Of a stretch of 13,012 nucleotides of DNA, positions 1 to 7,600 are shown one piece after another (position 1 is the first letter of the stretch; each line of letters starts with the position of its first letter). The notes below the pieces were generated by a model. That model did not search any database and was not told the origin of the DNA. It saw only the letters and a program-made list of their open reading frames with translations. The DNA is from Clostridiales bacterium (GTDB lineage: Bacteria > Bacillota > Clostridia > Christensenellales > Aristaeellaceae), in NCBI GenBank assembly GCA_004552515.1, contig SFOF01000046.1:1-13012 (forward strand), in the 5' to 3' direction. A program made the position numbers and the translations under genes.

Positions 1-156
1 GACGCGTTCGGCGTGGTGGCCATGGTCGCCATGACGCCGCTGATCACCATACAGCTTCTGGGCGTGTTCTATCAATTCAAGCTGAAGCGGCAGTCGTCCA
101 TCGAGCCGGAAATCGAGATGAGCGCGCCCGAGGACGAGGAGATTATCGAACTGTAA
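1..156 (+). CDS. DUF1538 family membrane protein, C-terminal end (5' partial)
   Basis: The reading frame enters from the left edge and stops at TAA (154-156), giving the last 51 residues. The first ~25 residues (DAFGVVAMVAMTPLITIQLL, then GVFYQFKL) are a hydrophobic segment with the small-residue and TP pattern I associate with the last membrane helix of DUF1538 proteins. The end is a hydrophilic, strongly acidic cytoplasmic-type tail (APEDEEIIEL). DUF1538 proteins are polytopic inner-membrane proteins; from memory, one Halomonas pair was reported as a Na+/H+ antiporter, but the substrate here is unknown. The P-II-like gene begins 14 bases downstream, so the two are probably co-transcribed and work together, as AmtB and GlnK do. 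The family call rests on a short tail plus the neighbour and is therefore moderate. Confidence 0.7.
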   Translation, partial: DAFGVVAMVAMTPLITIQLLGVFYQFKLKRQSSIEPEIEMSAPEDEEIIEL

Positions 157-170
157 GAAAGGGTACGGCC

Positions 171-866
171 ATGCAAGACGTATTTTTCGTACTGACTGTC
201 ACCGACCGTGTAAACGGCGAAAAGTTCATCAATTTCACCCGAGAGCACGGCGCGTCCATCGTGTTCAGCCTGCCCGGCGAGGGAACCGCGGGGCATGATA
301 TGCTGAGTATGCTGGGCCTTGAAGCCACGGAAAAAGCCGTTCTGTTCTCCGTGCTGACCGGCGAGGCCAAGAAGAAGCTGCTGCGCGGCCTGGTCGGCAA
401 AATGTGCATCGACATTCCCGGCGCGGGCATCGCCCTGTCCGTTCCGGTCGGCAGCATCGGCGGCAACATTGCATTAAAAGCGCTGCTCGGCGAACAGGAG
501 CTGGCAGCCGGCGAGGAGAAAGCTATGAACACAATGCCCTATTCCCTGATCACCGTCATCGCCAACAGCGGCTGCACCGACATGGTGATGGACGCCGCGC
601 GTTCGTCCGGCGCGACCGGCGGCACCGTGCTGCACGTCAAGGGAGCCGGCGCGGCGCACGCCGAGAAGTTCTTCGGTATGTCCATCGCCGACGAAAAGGA
701 AATGATCCTCATCGCCACCACCCGCGAGCAGGCCGGCCCCATCATGAAGGCCGTCATGGCGCAGGCGGGCCTCAACACCCGCGCGCACGCCATCTGCTTC
801 TCCATGCCGGTCGATCAGATCGCAGGCTTCCGTCTGACCCGCCCGGGCGAGGAGGACGAGGAATAA
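171..866 (+). CDS. Protein with two tandem P-II-like domains, partner of DUF1538
   Basis: This 231-residue protein has two repeated alpha/beta halves, about residues 1-105 and 120-225. Each starts with a hydrophobic beta strand (FFVLTV; YSLITVI), followed by an amphipathic helix, a Gly-rich loop (LPGEGTAGHD; LHVKGAGAAHAEKF) and a second strand (KAVLFSVL; EMILIATT). This is the ferredoxin-like beta-alpha-beta layout of P-II signal proteins. Canonical GlnB/GlnK are ~112 residues with a single domain and a T-loop tyrosine that is uridylylated; I see no equivalent tyrosine motif in either half. No signal peptide or membrane segment is present, so it should be cytoplasmic. The ATG follows a purine-rich AAGAAAGGG. 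P-II-like proteins usually bind nucleotides and gate a membrane partner, here presumably the DUF1538 protein just upstream. Ligand and target are inferences. Confidence 0.82.
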   Translation: MQDVFFVLTVTDRVNGEKFINFTREHGASIVFSLPGEGTAGHDMLSMLGLEATEKAVLFSVLTGEAKKKLLRGLVGKMCIDIPGAGIALSVPVGSIGGNIALKALLGEQELAAGEEKAMNTMPYSLITVIANSGCTDMVMDAARSSGATGGTVLHVKGAGAAHAEKFFGMSIADEKEMILIATTREQAGPIMKAVMAQAGLNTRAHAICFSMPVDQIAGFRLTRPGEEDEE

Positions 867-880
867 CCAATCATCGCCAT

Positions 881-918
881 GCGCCGCGCGACCTTTTTCG
901 TGCGGCGCGCCTTTTTTT
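881..918 (+). terminator. Intrinsic terminator after the P-II-like gene
   Basis: A 10-bp stem pairs 881-890 (GCGCCGCGCG) with 899-908 (CGTGCGGCGC, one G-U pair). The loop is 8 bases, and a run of seven T follows at 912-918. It lies 15 bases after the stop codon and upstream of the plsX promoter, so it separates the DUF1538/P-II unit from the lipid operon. Confidence 0.85.
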
Positions 919-971
919 GCGCATCGAGCGTTTTTTTACACGCGCGCCCATTTTGCCCGCTGCCGCGGCGA

Positions 972-1000
972 TTGACAAGCTCGCCGCCGGAGTGTATAAT
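972..1000 (+). promoter_or_regulatory. Consensus sigma-70/sigma-A promoter for plsX-acpP
   Basis: A perfect -35 box TTGACA (972-977) and a perfect -10 box TATAAT (995-1000) are separated by exactly 17 bases. Transcription should start near 1006-1008, about 50 bases before the plsX ATG. A perfect consensus match in GC-rich surroundings is very unlikely by chance and predicts a strong promoter. I see no clear FapR-type operator (TTAGTACC-like inverted repeat) over it. Confidence 0.9.
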
Positions 1001-1004
1001 AAGG

Positions 1005-1036
1005 AAAGCTCTTATTATAGAAGGCTCTTATGACAG
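1005..1036 (+). repeat. 16-base tandem repeat at the plsX transcription start
   Basis: Positions 1005-1020 and 1021-1036 are two adjacent 16-base units that agree at 13 of 16 positions (consensus AARGCTCTTATKAYAG). The shared core GCTCTTAT occurs at 1008-1015 and 1024-1031. The pair begins five bases after the -10 box and ends before the plsX ribosome binding site, so it covers the predicted start site and leader. The position would suit a repressor operator or a leader RNA signal; which one, if either, cannot be told from sequence. Confidence 0.5.
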
Positions 1037-1058
1037 CCCGACAGGAGAATGTTGGATC

Positions 1059-2087
1059 ATGAACGATATTTCCATAGCCGTTGACGCCATGGGCGGCGAC
1101 AACGCGCCCCGCGCCATCTGCGAGGGCACGCTGGCCGCGCTGCGCGAAATGAACGATATCCGCGTGACGCTGTGCGGCCGCGAGGCCGAGATCCGTCCCT
1201 TCTTTGAGGGCGCGGACGACATAAAGGATCGCCTGACCATACTGGACGCGCCCGACGTGATCTCCATGCACGACGCGCCCATGCTGGCCGTGCGCCGCAA
1301 GACCGAATCCTCCATGGTCAAGGCCATGCTGGAGGTCAAGGAGGGGCGCTGCCAGGCGTTTGTCTCGGCCGGCTCGACCGGCGCCGTGCTGGCGGGCGGC
1401 ATACTGCGCGTGGGCCGCATCCGCGGCATTGAGCGCCCCGCGCTCGCGCCCGTGCTGCCCGGCCGCAAAAAGCCGTTCCTGCTGATCGACAGCGGCGCGA
1501 ACGTCGATTGCCGCGCCGAATATCTCAATCAGTTCGGCCTGATGGGCACGATCTACATGGAGAAGATCATCGGCACGAAGGAGCCGAAGGCCGGGCTGGT
1601 CAACATCGGCACGGAGGCGGAAAAGGGCTGCCAGATGGTGAAGGACGCCTACCAACTCATGAGCGCGCAGAGCGTCTATCGCTTCTACGGCAATCTGGAG
1701 GCGCGCGACGTGCCGCTGGGCGAGGCCGACGTGGCCGTGTGCGACGGCTTTGTGGGCAACGTCATACTCAAATACACCGAGGGACTGGCCGGCACGCTCA
1801 CCGGAATGCTCAAGGACACCATCATGGAGAGCGGCCTGCGCGGCAAACTGGGCGGCCTGCTGCTCAAGCCGGCGCTGCGCGTGTTCAAAAGCAAGATGAG
1901 CTACGAAGAGCACGGCGGCGCGCCTCTGTTGGGCGTCAACGCCGCCATGGTGAAGGCGCACGGCTCGTCCAGCGCGCTGGCCTTCAAAAACGCGATCCGT
2001 CAGGCGCGCCTGATGGTCGAAACTGACGTCACCGGCACCATTCGCCGCGAGCTGGAGAAGCTCGCCCCGGCCGAAAGCGCCGAATAA
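1059..2087 (+). CDS. plsX: Phosphate acyltransferase PlsX
   Basis: PlsX makes acyl-phosphate from acyl-ACP and phosphate, the first committed step of phosphatidic acid synthesis; PlsY then uses the product. It is a soluble, peripherally membrane-associated enzyme. The 342 residues match the usual family length. Family motifs run along the whole protein: DAMGGDNAP (9-17), SAGSTGA (103-109), DSGANVD (144-150), NIGTEAEKG (182-190), DGFVGN (229-234), GGAPLLGV (286-293) and HGSS (301-304). The ATG at 1059 is preferred over an in-frame upstream start at 879 because AGGAG lies 10 bases before it, the protein then begins with the typical ISIAVDAMGGD, and the upstream extension would run through the terminator and promoter. 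acpP follows after 32 bases and supplies the acyl carrier. The operon is driven by the consensus promoter at 972-1000. Confidence 0.97.
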   Translation: MNDISIAVDAMGGDNAPRAICEGTLAALREMNDIRVTLCGREAEIRPFFEGADDIKDRLTILDAPDVISMHDAPMLAVRRKTESSMVKAMLEVKEGRCQAFVSAGSTGAVLAGGILRVGRIRGIERPALAPVLPGRKKPFLLIDSGANVDCRAEYLNQFGLMGTIYMEKIIGTKEPKAGLVNIGTEAEKGCQMVKDAYQLMSAQSVYRFYGNLEARDVPLGEADVAVCDGFVGNVILKYTEGLAGTLTGMLKDTIMESGLRGKLGGLLLKPALRVFKSKMSYEEHGGAPLLGVNAAMVKAHGSSSALAFKNAIRQARLMVETDVTGTIRRELEKLAPAESAE

Positions 2088-2119
2088 CCCGTCCATTCAA
2101 CACAAGGGAGGAACCGAAT

Positions 2120-2347
2120 ATGGTCTTTGAAAAAGTCTGCAAGATGCTGGCCGATCAGCTTCAGATCGACCCCAGCACCATCACGATGGAATCCCGTCTG
2201 TTCGAGGATCTGCACGCCGATTCCGCCAACGTCATGATCATGGTCATGGACGTTGAGGAGGCGTTCAACATCACCGTGGACGACGACGTGCTGCCCAACA
2301 TCCGCACCGTGGGCGACATCGTGGCCTATCTGGAGAAGGTCGTCTGA
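2120..2347 (+). CDS. acpP: Acyl carrier protein
   Basis: ACP carries growing acyl chains on a 4'-phosphopantetheine arm for fatty acid synthesis and for PlsX. The 75-residue acidic helical protein has the standard length. The modified serine is Ser35 in the context DLHADSANV. In most ACPs this site reads GADSLD; here Leu-Asp after the serine is replaced by Ala-Asn, and the following helix reads MIMVMDVEEAF instead of the usual VELVMALEEEF. The Asp-Ser core needed by the holo-ACP synthase is kept. The start has an excellent AGGGAGG ribosome binding site. It lies between plsX and a sialidase-like gene and in front of rnc. Neither fabD, fabG nor fabF is in the window, so the rest of the pathway must be encoded elsewhere. 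Confidence 0.93.
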   Translation: MVFEKVCKMLADQLQIDPSTITMESRLFEDLHADSANVMIMVMDVEEAFNITVDDDVLPNIRTVGDIVAYLEKVV

Positions 2348-2379
2348 GAAGAGAGCATACGCCGAGCGAGGTGAGCGCC

Positions 2380-3618
2380 ATGCTGAAGCATATAGGCATC
2401 CCCACCCTGGATATTTCCGGCAGAACCGACTGGCAGAGCATTGTCGACCGCGAAAAGAATCAGTATCTCGGCCATGTCACGACGGCCATGACGGCGGACG
2501 GGAAGACGGTTTACGCCGTCTATCCCAAGTGCCACGCGCTGGGGCAAATCGTCTTAAAGCGCAGCGGCGACGGCGGAAGAAGCTGGTCAGAGCGCCTGAG
2601 CGTGCCGGCGAGCTGGACGCATTCTCTGGAATGCCCGACGCTGTTCCGCATGGCCGACGCGCAGGGATGCGAGCGCTTCTTCCTCTTTTCCGGCGGCTAT
2701 CCCGCCATGCGCTCCGTCTCCGAGGACGGCGGCAGAACCTTCAGCGAATTTGAGCAGCTGCCCTTCGGCGGCATCGTCGTGCTGAGCGCGATGGCCTGCG
2801 TGGGGCCGGGGCACTACATCGCCCTGTTCCACGATGAGGGCGCGTTCATCCGCGGCGGCCATGAGACGCTCTGGCGCATCTATGCCGCCGGCGAGGGCGC
2901 GAACAGGCGCACCTACACGACCATCTCCCGCCGCGAAAACGGCGCGTGGGGCGAGGAAAAGAAGTGGTGGGTGTCCTGTGACGTGCGCCCGGATAAAAAA
3001 TGGGAGCTTGTCTACGAGACCGAATGCGGCTTACCCTTTGCGGACGGCCACTTCGAGCTGTATCAGATCGAGACGGCCGACGGCGGCCTGACATGGACAG
3101 AGCCACGCGTCATCGCCAATCACGAGACGGCGCGCCTGTGCGAGCCGTGTCTTGTCTCCGAGCCGAACGGGAAGCGCCTGGCCGTCATACTGCGCGAAAA
3201 CGCACGGCGCATGAACAGCATGATGATGCTTTCCACCGATCAGGGGCGGACATGGACGGTGCCGGTCGAGCTGCCCGCCGCATTGACGGGCGACCGGCAT
3301 GTCGTGCGGACGCTGCCCGACGGCCGGCTGTTCATCACATTCCGCGACCGCTGCGGCGTGAGCGACACGCCGGGCGACTGGATTGCCTGGGTGGGAACCT
3401 GGGACGATCTCGTTTCCGGGCGCGAGGGGCAGTATCGCGTGCTGATCAAGCGCGACCTCGAGGGCTGGGACTGCGCCTACGCGGGGCTGGAATGTCTGCC
3501 GGATGGGCGGCTGCTCGCCGTCACCTACGGCCACTGGGAGAAGGGCGAAGCACCCTATATACTGGCCGTGCGCATCGACATGGCCGAGCTGGATCGCCTG
3601 TACGCCGCGGCGCACTGA
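2380..3618 (+). CDS. Sialidase-family (BNR/Asp-box) protein, cytoplasmic
   Basis: This 412-residue protein carries four Asp-box repeats, SxDxGxxW-like: SGDGGRSW (62-69), SEDGGRTF (114-121), TADGGLTW (232-239) and STDQGRTW (285-292). They mark a six-bladed beta-propeller of the sialidase superfamily. Conserved-looking stretches include NQYLGHVTTAM (27-37), LRENARRMNS (271-280), TGDRHVVRTLPDGRLFITFRD (split across 303-323), GDWIAWVGTWDD (332-343) and DCAYAGLE (364-371). I do not see the FRIP arginine motif of classical GH33 sialidases, so sialic acid cleavage is not established; another glycan or a non-catalytic role is possible. There is no signal peptide, so it should act inside the cell on imported sugars. 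ATG 2380 is chosen because GAGGTG (2367-2372) sits at a good distance; a GTG at 2371 overlaps that site. It follows acpP by 32 bases in the lipid operon, an odd position for a glycosidase-like gene. Confidence 0.82.
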   Translation: MLKHIGIPTLDISGRTDWQSIVDREKNQYLGHVTTAMTADGKTVYAVYPKCHALGQIVLKRSGDGGRSWSERLSVPASWTHSLECPTLFRMADAQGCERFFLFSGGYPAMRSVSEDGGRTFSEFEQLPFGGIVVLSAMACVGPGHYIALFHDEGAFIRGGHETLWRIYAAGEGANRRTYTTISRRENGAWGEEKKWWVSCDVRPDKKWELVYETECGLPFADGHFELYQIETADGGLTWTEPRVIANHETARLCEPCLVSEPNGKRLAVILRENARRMNSMMMLSTDQGRTWTVPVELPAALTGDRHVVRTLPDGRLFITFRDRCGVSDTPGDWIAWVGTWDDLVSGREGQYRVLIKRDLEGWDCAYAGLECLPDGRLLAVTYGHWEKGEAPYILAVRIDMAELDRLYAAAH

Positions 3619-3651
3619 AAAAGGCGCGGCGCAGGGGCGCATTCCAACAGG

Positions 3652-3677
3652 AGGACGGGCGGCGGCGCGTCCTTTTT
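3652..3677 (+). terminator. Probable intrinsic terminator after the sialidase-like gene
   Basis: AGGACG (3652-3657) pairs with CGTCCT (3668-3673) around a 10-base GC-rich loop, and five T follow from 3673 to 3677. The A-run and GGCGCG just after the stop codon (3619-3630) could also pair with CGCG..CCTTTTT, giving a longer alternative stem. Either way it would end the plsX-acpP-sialidase transcript. Confidence 0.6.
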
Positions 3678-3693
3678 GCGCTGCTTATTTCCG

Positions 3694-3943
3694 GCGGACG
3701 TCGAAATTTTGAGGGAATGCCTTAAGAGCTGTTTCTAAATTCCTCAAGCTGCAATTTCCGCGTCTGAAAGTCTTCAGCGCTGCTGAACCTCGGCTTCCAT
3801 CCCTGGAAGCCTTTACAAATTCCAATTTCTCTCCGGGAACCGCAGCAAATCCGCTCGAAATTGCGGCTTACCCTTTAGGGGCATACCCTGAAAACAAACT
3901 CCGGAACGCGTTTCAGCTGGGCATAATACCTGCGAACGTCCAC
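3694..3943. repeat. ~250-base nested fold-back element (MITE-like or structured RNA)
   Basis: This gene-free stretch is visibly richer in A and T than its surroundings, and its left and right halves are complementary at several levels. From outside inwards: GCGGACGT (3694-3701) with ACGTCCAC (3936-3943), 7 of 8; ATGCC (3717-3721) with GGCAT (3920-3924); AGCTG (3727-3731) with CAGCT (3914-3918); AAGCTGCAATTT (3746-3757) with AAATTGCGGCTT (3858-3869), 12 pairs including one G-U. Inside lie two perfect small hairpins, TTCAGC/GCTGAA (3773-3787) and GGCTTCCA/TGGAAGCC (3792-3811). On the right arm CCCTTTAGGG (3871-3880) can also fold. No reading frame looks real here. It could be a miniature inverted-repeat element, an intergenic repeat, or a structured non-coding RNA or leader of the rnc operon. 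Because the structure is symmetric, I cannot choose a strand. Confidence 0.55.
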
Positions 3944-3979
3944 AATTGAAGCGCAGCTCCGTCGCGCGCTCTTATTCAT

Positions 3980-3986
3980 GGGAGGA
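3980..3986 (+). promoter_or_regulatory. Ribosome binding site that fixes the rnc start at GTG
   Basis: GGGAGGA lies eight bases (counted from GGAGG) before the GTG at 3994. It is the reason for choosing that start over an in-frame TTG at 3946 that has no such site and lies in the edge of the fold-back element. Confidence 0.75.
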
Positions 3987-3993
3987 ATCAATC

Positions 3994-4677
3994 GTGAAAA
4001 CGCTCATGTCCCGGCTGGGCTATACCTTTCGGGATGAATCACTGCTCCAGACTGCGCTGACGCACCCCTCGTGCAGCGGAGAGCGCCATGTCGCCAACTA
4101 TCAGCGGCTGGAGTTTCTGGGCGACGCTGTATTGCAGCTGGCGATCAGCCGCTTCCTGTTCGACCACTATCCCGATCAGGAGGGCAAGCTGAGCCGGGCG
4201 CGCGCGCGGCTGGTGTGCGAGGATTCGCTCTTCGAGGCCTCGCATCAGTATCATCTGGGCGATTATCTCATACTGTCCTCGGGCGAGGAGCGCATGGGCG
4301 GCCGCGAGCGGCCCTCGATCCTGGCCGACGTGATGGAGGCGATCTTCGCCGCGGTCTATCTGGACGGCGGCTACGATCAGGCCGAGGCGCTGATCCTGCG
4401 CACGCTGGACCAGCCGCTGCACAACCATCCGGTCGACCGCAAGCTGGACTACGACTACAAATCGCTCCTGCAAATCCTCACGCAGAAGGACGGCGGCGCG
4501 ACCCCCGTCTACGAGCTGGTGGCGCGAACGGGCGAGGATCACTGCCCCACGTTCGTGATGCGCGTCATGCTGAACGGCGAGGAGCTGGCGCGCGGCGAGG
4601 GCCACAGCAAACAGGCCGCGCAGCAGCAGGCCGCGCAGACCGCCTACAATCAACTGAAAGGCAGCTGGAATCGTTGA
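3994..4677 (+). CDS. rnc: Ribonuclease III
   Basis: RNase III cuts double-stranded RNA in the cytoplasm, processing rRNA precursors and some mRNAs as a homodimer with Mg2+. The 227 residues from the GTG match the family length. The N-terminal catalytic domain holds the signature QRLEFLGDAVL, with the catalytic Glu and Asp, followed later by LADVMEAIFAAVYLDGG, with the second metal-binding Asp/Glu pair. The C-terminal ~70 residues form a double-stranded RNA binding domain, from DYKSLLQILTQKDGG to GHSKQAAQQQAAQTAYNQL. The start was set by the GGGAGGA site. The stop overlaps the smc start (TTGA), indicating translational coupling. The order rnc-smc-ftsY is conserved in Firmicutes; here a sialidase-like gene and a fold-back element separate it from acpP. 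I could not find a convincing promoter just upstream; CATAAT at 3922-3927 lacks a good -35 box. Confidence 0.96.
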   Translation: MKTLMSRLGYTFRDESLLQTALTHPSCSGERHVANYQRLEFLGDAVLQLAISRFLFDHYPDQEGKLSRARARLVCEDSLFEASHQYHLGDYLILSSGEERMGGRERPSILADVMEAIFAAVYLDGGYDQAEALILRTLDQPLHNHPVDRKLDYDYKSLLQILTQKDGGATPVYELVARTGEDHCPTFVMRVMLNGEELARGEGHSKQAAQQQAAQTAYNQLKGSWNR

Positions 4678-7600
4678 GACTCAAAAAGCTGGAAATACAG
4701 GGCTTCAAATCCTTTGCCGACCGCGTGGAGATGACCTTTGAAAACGGCATCACCGGCGTCGTCGGCCCCAACGGCAGCGGCAAATCCAACATATCCGACG
4801 CGGTGCGCTGGGTGCTGGGCGAGCAAAGCCCCAAGACGCTGCGCGGCGGCAAGATGGAGGACGTGATATTCAACGGCACCGAAAAGCGCAAGAAGTTGGG
4901 CTTCTGCGAGGTGACGCTGACGTTCGACAACGAGGATCACGCCCTGCCCTCCGATTACAACGAGGTCGCCGTGACGCGGCGCGTCTATCGCAGCGGCGAG
5001 GGCGAATACATGATCAACCGCGCCCCCTGCCGCCTGAAGGACATCATCGATCTCTTCCGCGACACCGGCATCGGCAAGGAGGGCTACTCCCTCATCGGGC
5101 AGGGCCGCATCGACGAGATCCTCTCTTCCAAATCCGAGGAGCGCCGGCAGGTGTTTGAAGAGGCCGCCGGCATCGTCAAGTTCAAGAGCCGCAAGCTCGA
5201 GGCCGAGCGGCGCATGGAAAACACCCGCGCCAATCTCGCCCGCGTCGAGGACATCATCGCCGAGCTTGAAAAGCGCATCGAGCCGCTCAAGGAGCAGAGC
5301 CAGACCGCGCGCGAATACCTCCAGCTGCAAAGCGAGCTGAAGGGCCTGGAGCTGAACGCCTTCCTCGTGCGCAGCGACCGCTACAATCAGCGCATCGCCG
5401 AGCAGCAGGACGCATTGAACGCCCTGGACGAAACCATCGCGAAGGACACAGCCGAGATCGAAGCGCTGTCTGCCCGGCGCGACGCGGCGCAGGAGACGCT
5501 CTCCCGCTATGAAGCCGAGGCCGCCATACAGCGCGAGACGGTGCAGACGCTCATCCGCGACGTAGAGGCCTGCGAGGGCGGCGTGGGCGTGCTGCGCGAG
5601 CACATTTCCGCCGCCGAACGCGAGCAAAAGCGACTGGCCGGCGTCGTAAGCAGCGCCGAGGGCGACGCGCAGAGCACCCGGCAGCGCACCGACGACCTGA
5701 GCGAGCGCATCGCCGCCGAAACGAAGGAGGCGCTCGAGGCGCAGCGGCGTCTCACGGCGCTCGAGGCCGAGCTGACCGCCCTTAACGACACGCTGATCGA
5801 GCGCGAACGGCGCTGCGAGGAATTAAAAGCCAGCCGCATCGACGCGATCAACCGCCTCTCCGACGTAAAGAGCGAGCAGGCGCGCTACACGGCGATGGAG
5901 GAAGCGCTGAAGAACCGCATCGAAGCGCTGAAAAACGAGCGCGGCGAGGGCGAGGGCACGCTGGAGGAGCGCAGAACCGCGGTCGCCGAGGCGGAGGACA
6001 ATCTGCGCGCCGAACGCGCCGAAAAGGAGCGCATCGACAAGGACATAAACGCGCTCCAGCAGCAGCTCTCCATGGCCGCGGCGCAATTCGACGAAAAGAA
6101 CGAGCGCCAGCGCGCCCTGACCGCGCAGAAGCAGGAGACGGCCTCCCGTCTGCGCGTGATGGAGGAAATGCAGCGCGATTACGAGGGCTATCAGAACTCG
6201 GTCAAGCAGGTGCTGCTTCAGGCGCGGCGCACGCAGGGCAGCGGCGTTCACGGCGTTGTGGCGACGCTGATCACCGTGCCGCGCAAGCTCGAGCGCGCCA
6301 TAGACATGGTGCTGGGCGGCGCGCTGCAAAACATCGTGGTCGAGCGCGAGGAAGACGCCAAGCGCATGATCGACTTCCTTCGCAACGGCCGCCTGGGCCG
6401 CGCGACCTTCCTGCCGCTCACCTCGGTGAAGGGGCGCACGCTCACCCGCGAGGAACGAAGCGTGCTCTCCATGCCCGGCTGCGTGGGACTGGCGTCCGAG
6501 CTGATCTCATTCGACCCGCGCTATCAGGGCATTGTGGACAGCCTGCTGGGGCGCACCGTCGTGGCCGAAAATCTCGACAGCGGCATTGCGATCCAGCGCG
6601 CGGGGCGGCACGCCTTCCGGCTGGTGACGCTGGACGGCGACGTCATGCACTCGGGCGGCTCGATGACCGGCGGCTCAGTCACATCGCGCGTGACCAGTCT
6701 GCTCTCCCGCGAACGCGAGATCAGCGAACACCGCGACCGGCTGAAGGAGCTGACCGATCAGTTGATCGCCTTACAGGGCGAGCTTGTAACGCTCGAGGCC
6801 GAACGCGCCGCCCTCAAGCAGCGGCGCGGCGAGCTGTTCGAGCAGTCCCGCCAGCAGGAAATCGCCTGTACGCGCGAGGAAGCGCACCTGGCCACCGCCC
6901 GCGACGCGCTGGCCACGCAGAGCGAACAGAACGAGCGCATCCGCCTCGAGAGCGAACGCATGACGGCGCAGCTTAATGACATCCGCGAGGCCATGGCGCA
7001 GCTGGAGACGCGTCAGGCCGGCGCGCAGCAGAGCGGCGACGATCAGCAGGCCGAGATCGCGCGCCTGAACGACGAAATCACCGCGCTGCGCGAGGATCTG
7101 GGCGAAAAGCGGCGCGTCGTGACCGACCAGCGCATCGTGCAGGCCGCCCGCGAGCGCGGACTGACCGCCCTTAATGACGATCTGGCGCGCTTAAACGGCG
7201 ACGGCTATGAGCTGGAGCGCCAGCTCGAGGAAAACAGAGCCGCGCTGACCGACTGCCGCAGCGCGCTGACCGCCGACCGCGAACGCCTCGAGAGCGAGCA
7301 GAACCGCCTGACCGCGCTCAAGGACAGCCTGAACGAGGAACGCGCGCGCTTCAACGCGACCGACAAGGCGCGCACCGACGCTCAGGAGGCCGTCAAGACC
7401 GGCACGGAGCAGCTGGACAGTCTGCGCGCCGGGCTGGACAGCCTGAGCGACAAGCGCCACAAAAACGAGCTGACCCTCACGCGGCTGGAAAACGAATTCA
7501 AGACGCTGACCGACCGCATCTGGGAGGACTACGAACTGTCCTACGCGGGCGCGGAGGAATTCCGGCAGGCGGACTTCAAGGCCGGCGAGGCGGACAAGCG

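Noticed and set aside
879..1058. Upstream extension of the plsX frame to 879
   Set aside because: It would start inside the terminator and run through the promoter, and the added residues do not resemble PlsX. The ATG at 1059 has a ribosome binding site and gives the usual N-terminus.
1001..1058. FapR operator in the plsX leader
   Set aside because: The leader shows a direct repeat, not the 17-base inverted TTAGTACC-type site of FapR.
936..2096. Long open frame (386 aa) antisense to plsX, and similar ones antisense to smc and ftsY (4650-5627, 7191-8132, 8244-9398)
   Set aside because: These are complementary-strand shadows of GC-rich genes: low-complexity Ala/Arg/Gly/His-rich translations, no domains, no ribosome binding sites, fully overlapping well-identified genes.
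3922..3927. CATAAT as a -10 box for rnc
   Set aside because: No acceptable -35 hexamer lies 16-18 bases upstream (CTCCGG there), so it was not annotated as a promoter.
3946..3993. In-frame TTG start for rnc at 3946
   Set aside because: It has no ribosome binding site and adds 16 residues not typical of RNase III; the GTG at 3994 has GGGAGGA at ideal distance.
4071..4673. N-terminal extension of the smc frame across rnc
   Set aside because: It is the +2 shadow of rnc; SMC family proteins begin at RLKKLEIQGFKSF.
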